From assembly GCA_910584595.1 (NCBI GenBank), contig CAJUBQ010000010.1, forward strand, positions 1 through 64,000: a DNA stretch of 64,000 nucleotides, in the 5' to 3' direction. Origin of the DNA: an uncultured Eubacterium sp. (lineage in GTDB: Bacteria; Bacillota; Clostridia; Lachnospirales; Lachnospiraceae). The notes beneath the pieces are model-generated. The model saw only the letters and a program-made list of their open reading frames with translations. It was not told the origin of the DNA and ran no database searches. How positions within the stretch are numbered: the first letter of the stretch is position 1; every line of letters starts with the position of its first letter. Both the position numbers and the translations under genes were made by a program. Below are positions 54,906 to 62,871 of this stretch, piece after piece.

Positions 54906-56621
54906 CTATATAATTCCTTCCAGAATATTAAAATAATTTCCTTTCATTTTAATTAATTCCTGATGACTTCCTCTTTCGACTACGTCTCCGTCTTTCATTA
55001 CTATAATATTTTCTAATTCTTTAATCGCTTCTATTCTGTGTGCTATCACTATTACGGTTTTATCTCTTAAGTATAATTTTATATTTTTAAGAATAATGTT
55101 TTGTGATTTATTATCCAAAGCTGCAGTAGCTTCATCCAAGATAAATACATCGCACTTTTTCGTTAAAGCTCTGGCAATCGCAATTCTCTGGCGTTGTCCC
55201 CCTGAAAGATTATTTCCCCTTTCTCCAATATTCTTGCCCCCTTTTTCTTTTATCGTAGAAAGTAACTTGACATTTCTGCAAATCTCAATAATTTTACCCT
55301 CCGATATGTTCTCATTGTCCATCTTAATGTTTTCTATAATACTTCCATCAAACAATAAGGCATCCTGACAGACTATACATATACGTTTTCTAACTGAATC
55401 CAGGCAGAACTCTTTAATATCTTTTCCATTAATAAGTATTCTTCCTTCATCGGGTTCCCATAGTCGATATAATAAATTTCCTAGAGTTGATTTCCCACAT
55501 CCACTCTCTCCAACAATTCCATAAATCTTTCCATTTCTTATAGTAAAATTAAGACCATTAAAGACTTTCTTTTTGTCATAAGAAAAGCTAACATCACAAA
55601 ATTCTATGTTTCGAATTTCTTTTAATTCAATACCATTTTGACATTGTTCTAGTTGGCATTCTATTTTGTCCATTTCAGAATACAAATTTTTTAGTGAAAT
55701 ATTTACCTGATGTATTTTTATATTAAAATTCACAAAGTACATGCATGGTCCTACCAACATTGATACATACTTTACAAATGCCAGTAACTCCCCCATACTC
55801 ATAGACGAGTCAATAATTAAACATCCTCCTATCAGATAGGTAATAATGGTAGAAAATTCATTCAGAACAATAACCAGTTCCTTTTGTCCAGATAACAAAA
55901 GATTGGTTTTTTGAGATTGTTTGACAAATTCTCTTTGCTTCTTGCCAATCAGCTTTCTAAAAAAATCAGCAGAATCTGTAAGAATAATTGATTTCAAATT
56001 AGAAATATACTGTTCTTCCAGATTTGATTGTTCACCGACAATATCTCTTACATGTTTTATGTTGCTGCTAATTTTTTTTGTCATAAAATAATTAATGCAA
56101 AATAACATAATTTGTATGCCTATTACCGGAAATAATAATTTCATATCATTTTGTATCAAAATATAAAAAACAAAAAGAAACGTCAATAAATTAGTTATTG
56201 CATCAAAAATCATATCAACTCCAAATTCTTCTATATTTGATAAGTCACTATCTATAATATGCAGGACATTTCCTGTTTCCAAGTATGATAAATAATTGCC
56301 CTTTGCCATTGAAAGTCTTTTAAGCAAATCATTTTTATAAAAAGTTGAAATCTTAAGTTTTAATTTTTCATAATAATTATCAAGTATAAAAATATCTGAT
56401 TTTGATACAAGTAACAAAATCAGATAAATAAGAGAAAGAGTTAACAATATCTGATTGTTTTTTTGTCCTATTCCATCATCAACTATTTTCGCCAATATTT
56501 GTGGTAACAATATGTCAACTCCGGTCACTATTAACAAGCCAATAAATGACAAACAACATTTGTATTTTCCAATTTTAAAAATCACTTTAGAATATCTTAT
56601 TAGATATGATTCTTTCTTCAC
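54906..56621 (-). CDS. ABC exporter (membrane + ATPase fused), probable peptide exporter
   Basis: 571 aa. Six membrane helices (about 15-300) then ATPase: Walker A GESGCGKSTLGN, signature LSGGQRQRIAIARA, Walker B with Glu VFILDEATAALDN, H-loop IAHRIEAI. No C39 peptidase domain, so the leader must be cut by another enzyme; the S8 protease is the obvious candidate. Start is GTG overlapping the protease stop by one base (TAGTG), indicating coupled translation. It lies 14 bases before the radical SAM gene. Confidence 0.88.
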   Translation of the reverse strand: MKKESYLIRYSKVIFKIGKYKCCLSFIGLLIVTGVDILLPQILAKIVDDGIGQKNNQILLTLSLIYLILLLVSKSDIFILDNYYEKLKLKISTFYKNDLLKRLSMAKGNYLSYLETGNVLHIIDSDLSNIEEFGVDMIFDAITNLLTFLFVFYILIQNDMKLLFPVIGIQIMLFCINYFMTKKISSNIKHVRDIVGEQSNLEEQYISNLKSIILTDSADFFRKLIGKKQREFVKQSQKTNLLLSGQKELVIVLNEFSTIITYLIGGCLIIDSSMSMGELLAFVKYVSMLVGPCMYFVNFNIKIHQVNISLKNLYSEMDKIECQLEQCQNGIELKEIRNIEFCDVSFSYDKKKVFNGLNFTIRNGKIYGIVGESGCGKSTLGNLLYRLWEPDEGRILINGKDIKEFCLDSVRKRICIVCQDALLFDGSIIENIKMDNENISEGKIIEICRNVKLLSTIKEKGGKNIGERGNNLSGGQRQRIAIARALTKKCDVFILDEATAALDNKSQNIILKNIKLYLRDKTVIVIAHRIEAIKELENIIVMKDGDVVERGSHQELIKMKGNYFNILEGII

Positions 56622-57646
56622 TAATGTACTTTCCTTTCTTCCAGATGTCTTTCTATAAAAAAAGCCAAGCTATAGATAGAATAGAAAACTTCCCTCGATA
56701 TTTGTGTATAATCCTTGATCTCAAATAAAAATAATTTCTCCATTTCTCTAATCAAACCATAGCATTGATAATACTGAAGTCCCACTTCCGAAGATAATAA
56801 TCTCATCTCTCTAATATCTTTGTCATTACATAATGAAAATTTACGTTTTAGATATATTTCAACTTCTTTTACAATCTGTTCATCTACCATTCCTTTATAA
56901 CGATAAACATCAGGAAATCTTCTGCTCTTACGAATACTCCATTGTGTCCAATGTTGCCTTGAAGAAATAGACTCTAAACACTTTTCACATGATTCCATTG
57001 AACTTGATAAATTTCCTGCTGAAATCTCTCGTGCTAATATGCCTGTTATTTTAGCAGCGGCATAACTATTGCACTTTCCAAACATACGATACCCCTTGTT
57101 TAAATCACAATGCAAATAAGGAGTACTATCTACAACACACTGTATTTTCTTTATTTTATTAAACCATAATGTTTCAGACGAATCCAAAATTGCTCCTTGT
57201 ACGCCAAGACACTCCATAAAATTAGCCGGATATGAACTCTTCATATGATTTCCTAAAGAAGCAATGATCGTTTTGTTTTGCTTATTCAATTTGTGACATA
57301 TTTTTTTTAACGAATCTAGCTCTGTACAGTCGATTACTGCCAAACTAAGGCTAATTAAGTCAGCTTCAATATCCCCTATACATTCCATAGCCAGTTCAAA
57401 TTGATTAAACCTGCACTCTCCGTCCTTATCCAAAAGTTGTACACTAATAATTTCAACCTTAGGGCATTCCTTCCTAATAACTGAGGCACAGGCCGTACCA
57501 TGGCCGTTAAAATCTTTTTGCTTTTTTTTCAAAACTAATCTTTTATTTTCATAATCCAGCATATACACCTTATCAATATTTTTTGAAAGATAAGGATGCG
57601 ATGTATCAACACCTGTATCCAATAATATTATCTTCACTTTTCCCAT
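56621..57646 (-). CDS. Intracellular-type subtilisin-like serine protease (S8), candidate leader peptidase
   Basis: 341 aa. The catalytic set is complete: Asp10 (ILLDTGVDTSHPYL), His49 (FNGHGTACASVI), oxyanion Asn133 (IASLGNHMKS) and Ser194 (KCNSYAAAKITG, in place of the usual GTSMA). There is no signal peptide or propeptide; the fold begins at residue 3, so it should act in the cytoplasm. Residues 220-341 form a helical extension not seen in ordinary subtilases. Placed between the precursors and the exporter, it probably removes the leader. Its ATG has no Shine-Dalgarno; the leader ORF at 57648-57671 stops one base before it. Confidence 0.85.
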   Translation of the reverse strand: MGKVKIILLDTGVDTSHPYLSKNIDKVYMLDYENKRLVLKKKQKDFNGHGTACASVIRKECPKVEIISVQLLDKDGECRFNQFELAMECIGDIEADLISLSLAVIDCTELDSLKKICHKLNKQNKTIIASLGNHMKSSYPANFMECLGVQGAILDSSETLWFNKIKKIQCVVDSTPYLHCDLNKGYRMFGKCNSYAAAKITGILAREISAGNLSSSMESCEKCLESISSRQHWTQWSIRKSRRFPDVYRYKGMVDEQIVKEVEIYLKRKFSLCNDKDIREMRLLSSEVGLQYYQCYGLIREMEKLFLFEIKDYTQISREVFYSIYSLAFFIERHLEERKVH

Positions 57647-57647
57647 A

Positions 57648-57671
57648 TTATAGTAAAGGGGGGTTTTTCAT
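57648..57671 (-). other. Seven-codon leader ORF (MKNPPLL) within a G6/C6 hairpin
   Basis: On the minus strand GGAGGAGGGGGG precedes ATG, the ORF ends TAA, then one base, then the protease ATG. G6 (57672-57677) pairs with C6 in the ORF (about 57658-57663). The protease has no binding site of its own, so translation would be coupled to this mini-ORF. The hairpin could also act as a partial terminator or RNA stabiliser setting precursor-to-enzyme ratio. Confidence 0.45.
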
Positions 57672-57714
57672 CCCCCCTCCTCCATTACTAATATATTTCT
57701 CATTTAGTTACATC

Positions 57715-57876
57715 TTAAAGATCCTTACTTGCATAATAACGTGGCTTTCCACTTGTATTACAATCGTACAGACAATCGTATGCTCCCTGATGTCCTGCAT
57801 ATTTACATGGCTGCGTATCAACCTGTGACATAACTTTTGCTATCTCTTTGTTTTTAATTTTCTTAATTTTCAACAT
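57715..57876 (-). CDS. RiPP precursor peptide, copy A
   Basis: 53 aa. Leader: basic and lysine-rich (MLKIKKIKNKEIAKVM...). Core from about residue 23: three cysteines at 24, 35 and 39 in CKYAGHQGAYDCLYDCN, then TSGKPRYYASKDL. It differs from copy B only at residue 40 (Asn for Thr). AGGAGG lies 7-8 bases before the ATG. No family is recognised with confidence. The pattern of basic leader, Cys/Tyr-rich core and adjacent radical SAM enzymes supports a modified peptide, most likely an antimicrobial or signal. Confidence 0.85.
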   Translation of the reverse strand: MLKIKKIKNKEIAKVMSQVDTQPCKYAGHQGAYDCLYDCNTSGKPRYYASKDL

Positions 57877-57984
57877 AATTTTCCTCCTAATTTTTGCTTT
57901 TCAGCAATGCAATTTTCTTTTGAAAAAATATCCACAACACTTCAATATCGGAATATGTAAATTGTATCAACACTTTAACATGGT

Positions 57985-58146
57985 TTATAGATCTTTGCTT
58001 GCATAATAACGTGGTTTTCCACTTGTGGTACAATCATACAGGCAATCATATGCCCCCTGATGTCCTGCATATTTACACGGCTGCGTATCGACCTGTGACA
58101 TAACTTTTGCTATTTCTTTGTTTTTAATCTTTTTAATTTTTAACAT
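57985..58146 (-). CDS. RiPP precursor peptide, copy B
   Basis: 53 aa, 52 of 53 residues identical to copy A (Thr at 40), with nearly the same DNA across the coding part but different flanks, pointing to a recent duplication. The block QGAYDCLYDC followed by TSGKPRYY is unchanged. Binding site GGAGG. The frame is open upstream into copy C's sequence, but that longer protein would lack a site and is an accident. Confidence 0.86.
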   Translation of the reverse strand: MLKIKKIKNKEIAKVMSQVDTQPCKYAGHQGAYDCLYDCTTSGKPRYYASKDL

Positions 58147-58189
58147 AATTAGTTTTCCTCCAAATTTTTTCTTTTTAACATTATCACTT

Positions 58190-58351
58190 TTAGTTATACC
58201 GACTCTTATAGTAACGTGGTTTTCCACTTGTGGTACAGTCATACAAACAATCGTATGCTCCCTGATCTCCCACATGCTTACATGGTTGTGCATTAACTTG
58301 TAACATAACTTTTGCCATCTCTCTGTTTTTTATTTTTTTAAATTCGAGCAT
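58190..58351 (-). CDS. RiPP precursor peptide, copy C (diverged)
   Basis: 53 aa, 39 of 53 identical to copy B. Changes are in the leader (MLEFKKIKNREMAKVML), the loop after Cys24 (KHVGD) and the last residues (KSRYN for ASKDL). All three cysteines and the segment from Gln30 to Tyr48 are kept, which shows selection on that segment. AGGAGG site. It is the first precursor after the short radical SAM gene (60-base gap). Confidence 0.85.
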   Translation of the reverse strand: MLEFKKIKNREMAKVMLQVNAQPCKHVGDQGAYDCLYDCTTSGKPRYYKSRYN

Positions 58352-58411
58352 GCCTTTGCCTCCTCTCTTTTTGATGTATTTATAATAATTCCCTTTGGGA
58401 AATCATTATCT

Positions 58412-59416
58412 TCACTTAAATTCAATACCATTCAATTCATAGATTAAATTTGTATAATTACAATCAGCCAAAGATGGCAATAAATAATCTCCTGTCTTTA
58501 GTTTATTGATAATCTTACATCTTGAAGCAGAGCAAAAATCTTTGATATCACATTCATGACAAACCTTATTGTCAAAATTAGAATAAGATAAAATCTCTTT
58601 ATGCTTTTTCATGTTAATCCCAGACATGACGTCCCCAATTTTAAATTCCTCATGTCCACATGAAACCAGACATGGAAATATTGATCCATCATAATAAATA
58701 TGTTTATTATTTATCCCGCCGTTACAATATCTTCCACAAAAAACAAGAGGTTCAATTATTGCAATCGCACTTTTTGGATATCTATTATGTAAAACCTTAA
58801 TCTTTTTAATCTCCCTTTTTAAACTCTCAAATTGCGCTTCCGTCCAATTATTATCGTATGAGTTTATGCCTGGCACTATAAATTCGAAACCTTCTTCCAG
58901 GAGGTATTCAACATCATCACAAAGATCATCAACTGTATCAGGATTAACTGTCATCCTAATACGCACCATTGGATTTTGGGCAATAATTTTTTTTGCATTT
59001 TTCATCACTAACCGGTGACTGCCTTTTCCTCCAGGAAAAATACGAATACGATCATGTGTGCCTTTTCTACCATCTATACTAAAAGTTAATTCCATATCAT
59101 GTTCTCTTATAAAGTCCACCATTTCCCCATCCAATATCGTTCCATTTGTAGTTGCTGAAAAACTAAGTTTATATCTTTCTTTAAACTTTTTTTCTAATTG
59201 CTCCACGATACATCTTATAACTGCAAAATTTAAAAAGGGTTCTCCACCATGAAAATTAACTAAGAGTTCTCTGTCTTCTTTGAAATCTTTTTCAATAAAA
59301 TTAATAACCTCTTTTGCCATATTCATTGTCATATGCAAGTGTGGTTTGTCTAAACCCTCATAACAATATTTACATCTTAAATTGCAAGCTCCCGTAGTCC
59401 AAACTGTATATGACAT
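58412..59416 (-). CDS. Radical SAM/SPASM enzyme without a recognition domain
   Basis: 334 aa. The radical SAM motif is at the very N-terminus (C11-x3-C15-x2-C18, ACNLRCKYCYE), with VNFHGGEPFLN as SAM-binding loop. The overall form is like sulfatase-maturase (anSME) relatives. C-terminal cysteines at about 227, 231, 249, 253, 286, 289, 295, 300 and 319 give a SPASM-type auxiliary cluster region. It has no PqqD-like domain, so it may borrow one from the 413-aa enzyme or act on another part of the peptide. First gene of the run; AGGTAG-type binding site preceded by CGGAGG. Confidence 0.87.
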   Translation of the reverse strand: MSYTVWTTGACNLRCKYCYEGLDKPHLHMTMNMAKEVINFIEKDFKEDRELLVNFHGGEPFLNFAVIRCIVEQLEKKFKERYKLSFSATTNGTILDGEMVDFIREHDMELTFSIDGRKGTHDRIRIFPGGKGSHRLVMKNAKKIIAQNPMVRIRMTVNPDTVDDLCDDVEYLLEEGFEFIVPGINSYDNNWTEAQFESLKREIKKIKVLHNRYPKSAIAIIEPLVFCGRYCNGGINNKHIYYDGSIFPCLVSCGHEEFKIGDVMSGINMKKHKEILSYSNFDNKVCHECDIKDFCSASRCKIINKLKTGDYLLPSLADCNYTNLIYELNGIEFK

Positions 59417-59929
59417 CTTTCTACCTCCGATTCATCTATTTTCTTCTCAACTCTATAATGGCATCTATATGAAGGCTCGTTCCGTACTTATTTTCTAAGA
59501 AACCTAGGCCATCTACCATGTTTGCATTTAATTATTTTTTATGTTCCTCTTGACAATAATTAGTATACTCCAAATTCATTTTCATCTATCTATTTTTCTT
59601 AAATGACAATTTTAATGTCTTATTCGCAGCAGACTTTTATTAAATATTACGCTTGTTACAATTTTACAAACTGATTAATGCAGAGTAGAAATGATTTTCT
59701 ATGCCTTCCTCATTAATGCGTACGCACGAATCTCTTTACCTATAAGTTAAAGTCTATTCTTATGATCGGGAACTTGATTGCACCACTTCTTCCATCCATA
59801 CTATTAATGATGCCAACTCGCAGTTAATACATTCAGAATCAAACGCCATGGTTTACCTGACTACTGTCCTATCTAAAACACAATCAAAAAAGAGCCGTTT
59901 CATCGGCTCTTTTTTCAAGCAAAACTTAT
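59417..59929. other. 513-base region upstream of the RiPP operon
   Basis: Expected to hold the operon promoter. A possible pair on the minus strand is TTGTAA and TATTTA with a 17-base spacer, around 59640-59670, but it is weak. A 50-codon minus-strand frame (59436-59585) has one internal stop at codon 18 and ends just before the first gene. It looks protein-like (GLGFLENKYGTSLHIDAIIE) and may be a broken small gene. The terminator of the response-regulator gene is at 59888-59917. Confidence 0.5.
59888..59917. terminator. Terminator of the LytTR regulator gene
   Basis: AAAAAAGAGCCG (59888-59899) pairs perfectly with 59906-59917 around a six-base loop; works in both directions. It separates regulator and RiPP operon, which therefore need separate promoters. 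Confidence 0.9.
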
Positions 59930-60655
59930 TCATTTCCTTAGTCCTCTCACTAATCGCGCTGAAGTAAGACACTGTTCCCCATTCACCATGTATATAATTT
60001 TCTCGTGATAATTTATTTCTCTAATATTATTTTTATTTACAATATAAGATCGATGACATTTATAAAATCTATTGTCCAAAGAACTTTCAATATCTTTCAT
60101 TGTACCATAAAATTCCATTTGCCTGTTTTTGCAATGAATCATCATTTTATGAACTGTCGGAGAAGTCTCAAAAAACAAAATATCCTCATAAGGAATCGTA
60201 TACATTCTTCCATTAATTTTAACAGAAAATATATCCTGCACTTTATTTCCTATAGAAAATCTCTGATCTGCCTCATGCAGACATTTGTTTAGACGCCTTC
60301 CAATTTCTTCATCTTCCTGATCTTTGAGTATAAAGTCTAAAGCTTCCAGTTGATAAATAAATGTCATATAACTCATTTCGGAATGTGTTGTAATGAATAC
60401 AATAAATCCTCTAGAATCAATCTTTCGAATTTCCTTTGCAAGATCCAATCCTGACATATCTGTTCGCAAATCAACATCCAGAAAATAGATTCCTACTTGT
60501 TCACTCTGTCTGACGCTGTCCAAAACTTTATATGGATTATCTGCTGCCAGCACCAGTCTCATATCCAAGTCCTCCATGAGAATAATATTTTCTACCATAG
60601 TTTTTATTTTTTCTTTTTGTGCATCCTCATCTTCACATATATACACATTTAGCAT
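59930..60655 (-). CDS. LytTR-family response regulator (AgrA-like)
   Basis: 241 aa. Receiver domain with YICEDEDAQKEKI and phospho-Asp60 in GIYFLDVDLRTDMSGLDLA. C-terminal LytTR DNA-binding domain (about 140-241) with YEDILFFETSPTVHKMMIH and FYKCHRSYIVNKNNIREIN. Proteins of this type bind paired ACAGTT-like sites and respond to AgrC-type kinases. It is the likely output of the agr-like circuit and the best candidate regulator of the RiPP genes. GAGGG site. Confidence 0.9.
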   Translation of the reverse strand: MLNVYICEDEDAQKEKIKTMVENIILMEDLDMRLVLAADNPYKVLDSVRQSEQVGIYFLDVDLRTDMSGLDLAKEIRKIDSRGFIVFITTHSEMSYMTFIYQLEALDFILKDQEDEEIGRRLNKCLHEADQRFSIGNKVQDIFSVKINGRMYTIPYEDILFFETSPTVHKMMIHCKNRQMEFYGTMKDIESSLDNRFYKCHRSYIVNKNNIREINYHEKIIYMVNGEQCLTSARLVRGLRK

Positions 60656-61183
60656 AATATTTCCCTCTTTTTTCTTGATAAGAAAAGTTTACAAAAAAAA
60701 TGTTAAAGTGTCAATTACTTTTTACATTCAATTTTTATCACATTTAAAATTCCAATTTTCAACATCTTTCCTTTTAATAGCATCAGAAAATTTTCTCTGT
60801 TAGCTTATGAACCTCTTCTACGCTCAGTAAGTGTCATCTGTTGTATTTTTCAATTTGCTCAAATTAAAAAGATCAAATCCTGACCTATTTTCTACCTCTT
60901 TTAAATATAGGATCAAAGTGTCCACGTGTTACTTCATAATTTTTGTATCTAAAAATAAGACAACTATAAAAATTAAATGAATACTGTATTTACTAATTAT
61001 TTGCAATATATTATAGATTTTTTCTGCATATCGTGCTTTTCCATTTTAATACGGATAAAACTTTTATATCTTTTCCTTTCGAGAAGTTTCTCTGTAACTT
61101 AGCAATTTTCAAATACAGTTATCTTTCTATCCTGATATAATGTTTTTCAATAGACTTCGTTATCATAATAGTAACATGTTGAA
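60656..61183. other. 528-base AT-rich region between the regulator and AgrD genes
   Basis: No gene seen. An ACAGTTATC sequence near 61116 resembles half of an AgrA/LytTR site. Promoters for the regulator gene should lie here, but I cannot place one with confidence. Confidence 0.5.
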
Positions 61184-61333
61184 CTACGCTTCCTGATGTT
61201 TGTTATCTTTCACCAAAGACTCTTTTAATTCCTGAGGAATTATAATTTCATGACATGAAATATAGAGACTTTTGCCATTTGCGTGTTCTCCAAGTTTAAT
61301 AATCATATCTTCTACTTTTTTTATCAATTTCAT
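61184..61333 (-). CDS. agrD: AgrD-like cyclic peptide pro-signal
   Basis: 49 aa. An amphipathic N-terminal helix (KLIKKVEDMIIKLGEHANG) is followed by a central Cys (SLYISCHEII) and the charged, conserved-type tail IPQELKESLVK, comparable to the PKEL-type tail after the S. aureus signal. AgrB would cut after the ring, so the product may be a Cys-thiolactone peptide ending near CHEII. AAGGAG site. It lies in the divergent region between regulator and kinase genes. Confidence 0.78.
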   Translation of the reverse strand: MKLIKKVEDMIIKLGEHANGKSLYISCHEIIIPQELKESLVKDNKHQEA

Positions 61334-61475
61334 TGTTCTTTCTCCTTGTTTTGATTTTATTTTTATACTTATTATACATAAATATATAATAAGTATTATT
61401 TTTTGTCGTATTCGTTCAACTTTTTGTCTTAATCGATTTAAAAACTGTATTATTTATTTTTCATTCATTAATTTA

Positions 61476-61531
61476 ACTATAGTTATTGACGTATTTATTT
61501 TCCATTGCTATAATATTTAGAAACTGTAGTT
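61476..61531. promoter_or_regulatory. Repeated ACTRTAGTT boxes around the kinase promoter
   Basis: ACTATAGTT at 61476-61484 and ACTGTAGTT at 61523-61531 are 47 bases apart and flank the -35/-10 pair. They could be regulator binding sites; they do not match the LytTR consensus exactly. Confidence 0.35.
61486..61514 (+). promoter_or_regulatory. Promoter of the AgrC-like kinase gene
   Basis: TTGACG (61486-61491) and TATAAT (61509-61514), spacer 17; ATAAGGAG site before the ATG at 61551. Confidence 0.85.
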
Positions 61532-61550
61532 TATAAGGAGTCGATACATA

Positions 61551-62858
61551 ATGGAATTTATATATGATTTGAAATATACCATTGGATGGATACCCTTGTT
61601 TATTATTGGAATCTATAATCTGATCCATCCCAGATTAAAAATAAGAAAATTAATCAGCCTTATTTTTATATGCACTTTCGGTTTTCTTGCTGGTGCAATA
61701 TATTCGCAATATATTATGTTGATTACGGTTTTAATTGTTTTTATCTATATATATCATCTATATCACAATTTAACACCTTTATTAATGCTTCCACTCACCT
61801 ATATTATAATTGTTATTATTGATAATATATTGGAGCTATTATTTTACACCGTATTACACACCGATCATAGAACCTTAACACATACACCTATTACTTTTTT
61901 GTTTACCATATGTGAAGCTTTTATTGATTATTGGATCACCTATTTTATCAGTAAAAAATTACACAAATATGTATTGCGCAGAACAGTACAATTGCCAAAA
62001 AAACTACTTTTAATGCTTTTTTTAAACCTCATACTCTGCAGTGCAATTATTGCTGTAAATGTTTTTGCAGGAGCTAAACTTGGATATCAGTCTGCTGACG
62101 TTACGTTTACTATTATCCTCTGTGTCATTTTCTTTATATTATCCAGTCTCCTTCTCATATATAGCATACGAAGCACACATGAAGCTGTCATGGCAAAAGA
62201 AAAATTAAAACAGTATGAACATTTAAAACAATACACGGAAAATCTGGAACAAACATATAATAATTTGCGTTCCTTCAAACATGATTATGTGAATATTATA
62301 GCTTCAATCTCTTCCTATTTAGAAGAAAAGCAATATGAACGTTTAACCAAATATTTTTACAAACATATTGTTCCTACCCGTCAAAAACTAGTACAAAATA
62401 CAGAGTCACTTAACAAACTAATGCATATACGACAGCTGGAAATTAAAAGTCTTCTGTCATACAAACTTATGTACGCACTGGAGCAGGGTATATCTGTTCA
62501 TGTAGATATACCTAACGATATTGAAGTGTTTCGGATGGAACCAGTTGAATTTACTCGCATCTTAGGAATTTATTTGGATAATGCTATAGAAGCTGCACAT
62601 GAAACCTCAAAGCCAAGCATAGAACTTCATATTGCTGACTGTGGCACACATACTGCAATCTTATTGTCTAATACTTTTCTGAATCACGGACTATCCGTTG
62701 CAGATATGACTCGGCTTAATACTTCAACCAAGGGTAAAGATCGTGGTATCGGACTAGCTAATGTGCAAATAATCCTAGGACGATATCCTGAAATATTCCA
62801 CGAAACATATATTCGTGATAATTTTTTTATTCAGCATCTAGAACTGCCAAATGCTTAG
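61551..62858 (+). CDS. agrC: AgrC-like sensor histidine kinase
   Basis: 435 aa. Six to seven membrane helices fill residues 1-205 with no large external domain. A linker coiled coil precedes the HPK10-type H-box (LRSFKHDYVNIIAS, His244). The ATP-binding domain is GHKL type (ILGIYLDNAIEAAHE; TSTKGKDRGIGLANVQIIL). This is the architecture of peptide-sensing quorum kinases. Only plus-strand gene in the 50-64 kb region; converges on agrB, with stop codons overlapping by 3 bases. Confidence 0.88.
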   Translation: MEFIYDLKYTIGWIPLFIIGIYNLIHPRLKIRKLISLIFICTFGFLAGAIYSQYIMLITVLIVFIYIYHLYHNLTPLLMLPLTYIIIVIIDNILELLFYTVLHTDHRTLTHTPITFLFTICEAFIDYWITYFISKKLHKYVLRRTVQLPKKLLLMLFLNLILCSAIIAVNVFAGAKLGYQSADVTFTIILCVIFFILSSLLLIYSIRSTHEAVMAKEKLKQYEHLKQYTENLEQTYNNLRSFKHDYVNIIASISSYLEEKQYERLTKYFYKHIVPTRQKLVQNTESLNKLMHIRQLEIKSLLSYKLMYALEQGISVHVDIPNDIEVFRMEPVEFTRILGIYLDNAIEAAHETSKPSIELHIADCGTHTAILLSNTFLNHGLSVADMTRLNTSTKGKDRGIGLANVQIILGRYPEIFHETYIRDNFFIQHLELPNA

Positions 62859-62871
62859 GCGCTTGGCAGTT
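62842..62871. terminator. Shared terminator containing both stop codons
   Basis: AACTGCCAA (62842-62850) pairs with TTGGCAGTT (62863-62871), followed by a T-rich run on the plus strand. The stop codons of agrC and agrB lie in its loop. Confidence 0.75.

Noticed and set aside
57985..58293. A 102-codon version of precursor B with an extra N-terminal half
   Set aside because: The added part is a shifted-frame reading of precursor C, has no binding site, and the 53-aa start has a clear GGAGG.
57715..58351. CRISPR-like reading of the three similar units
   Set aside because: The units are coding, differ in spacing and flanks, and each has its own binding site and stop.
59545..59575. Plus-strand TTGACA...TATACT as a promoter
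   Set aside because: The spacer is only about 8 bases and no plus-strand gene follows.
61272..61520. 82-codon plus-strand frame opposite agrD
   Set aside because: It is antisense to agrD, very hydrophobic by composition, and covers the agrC promoter.
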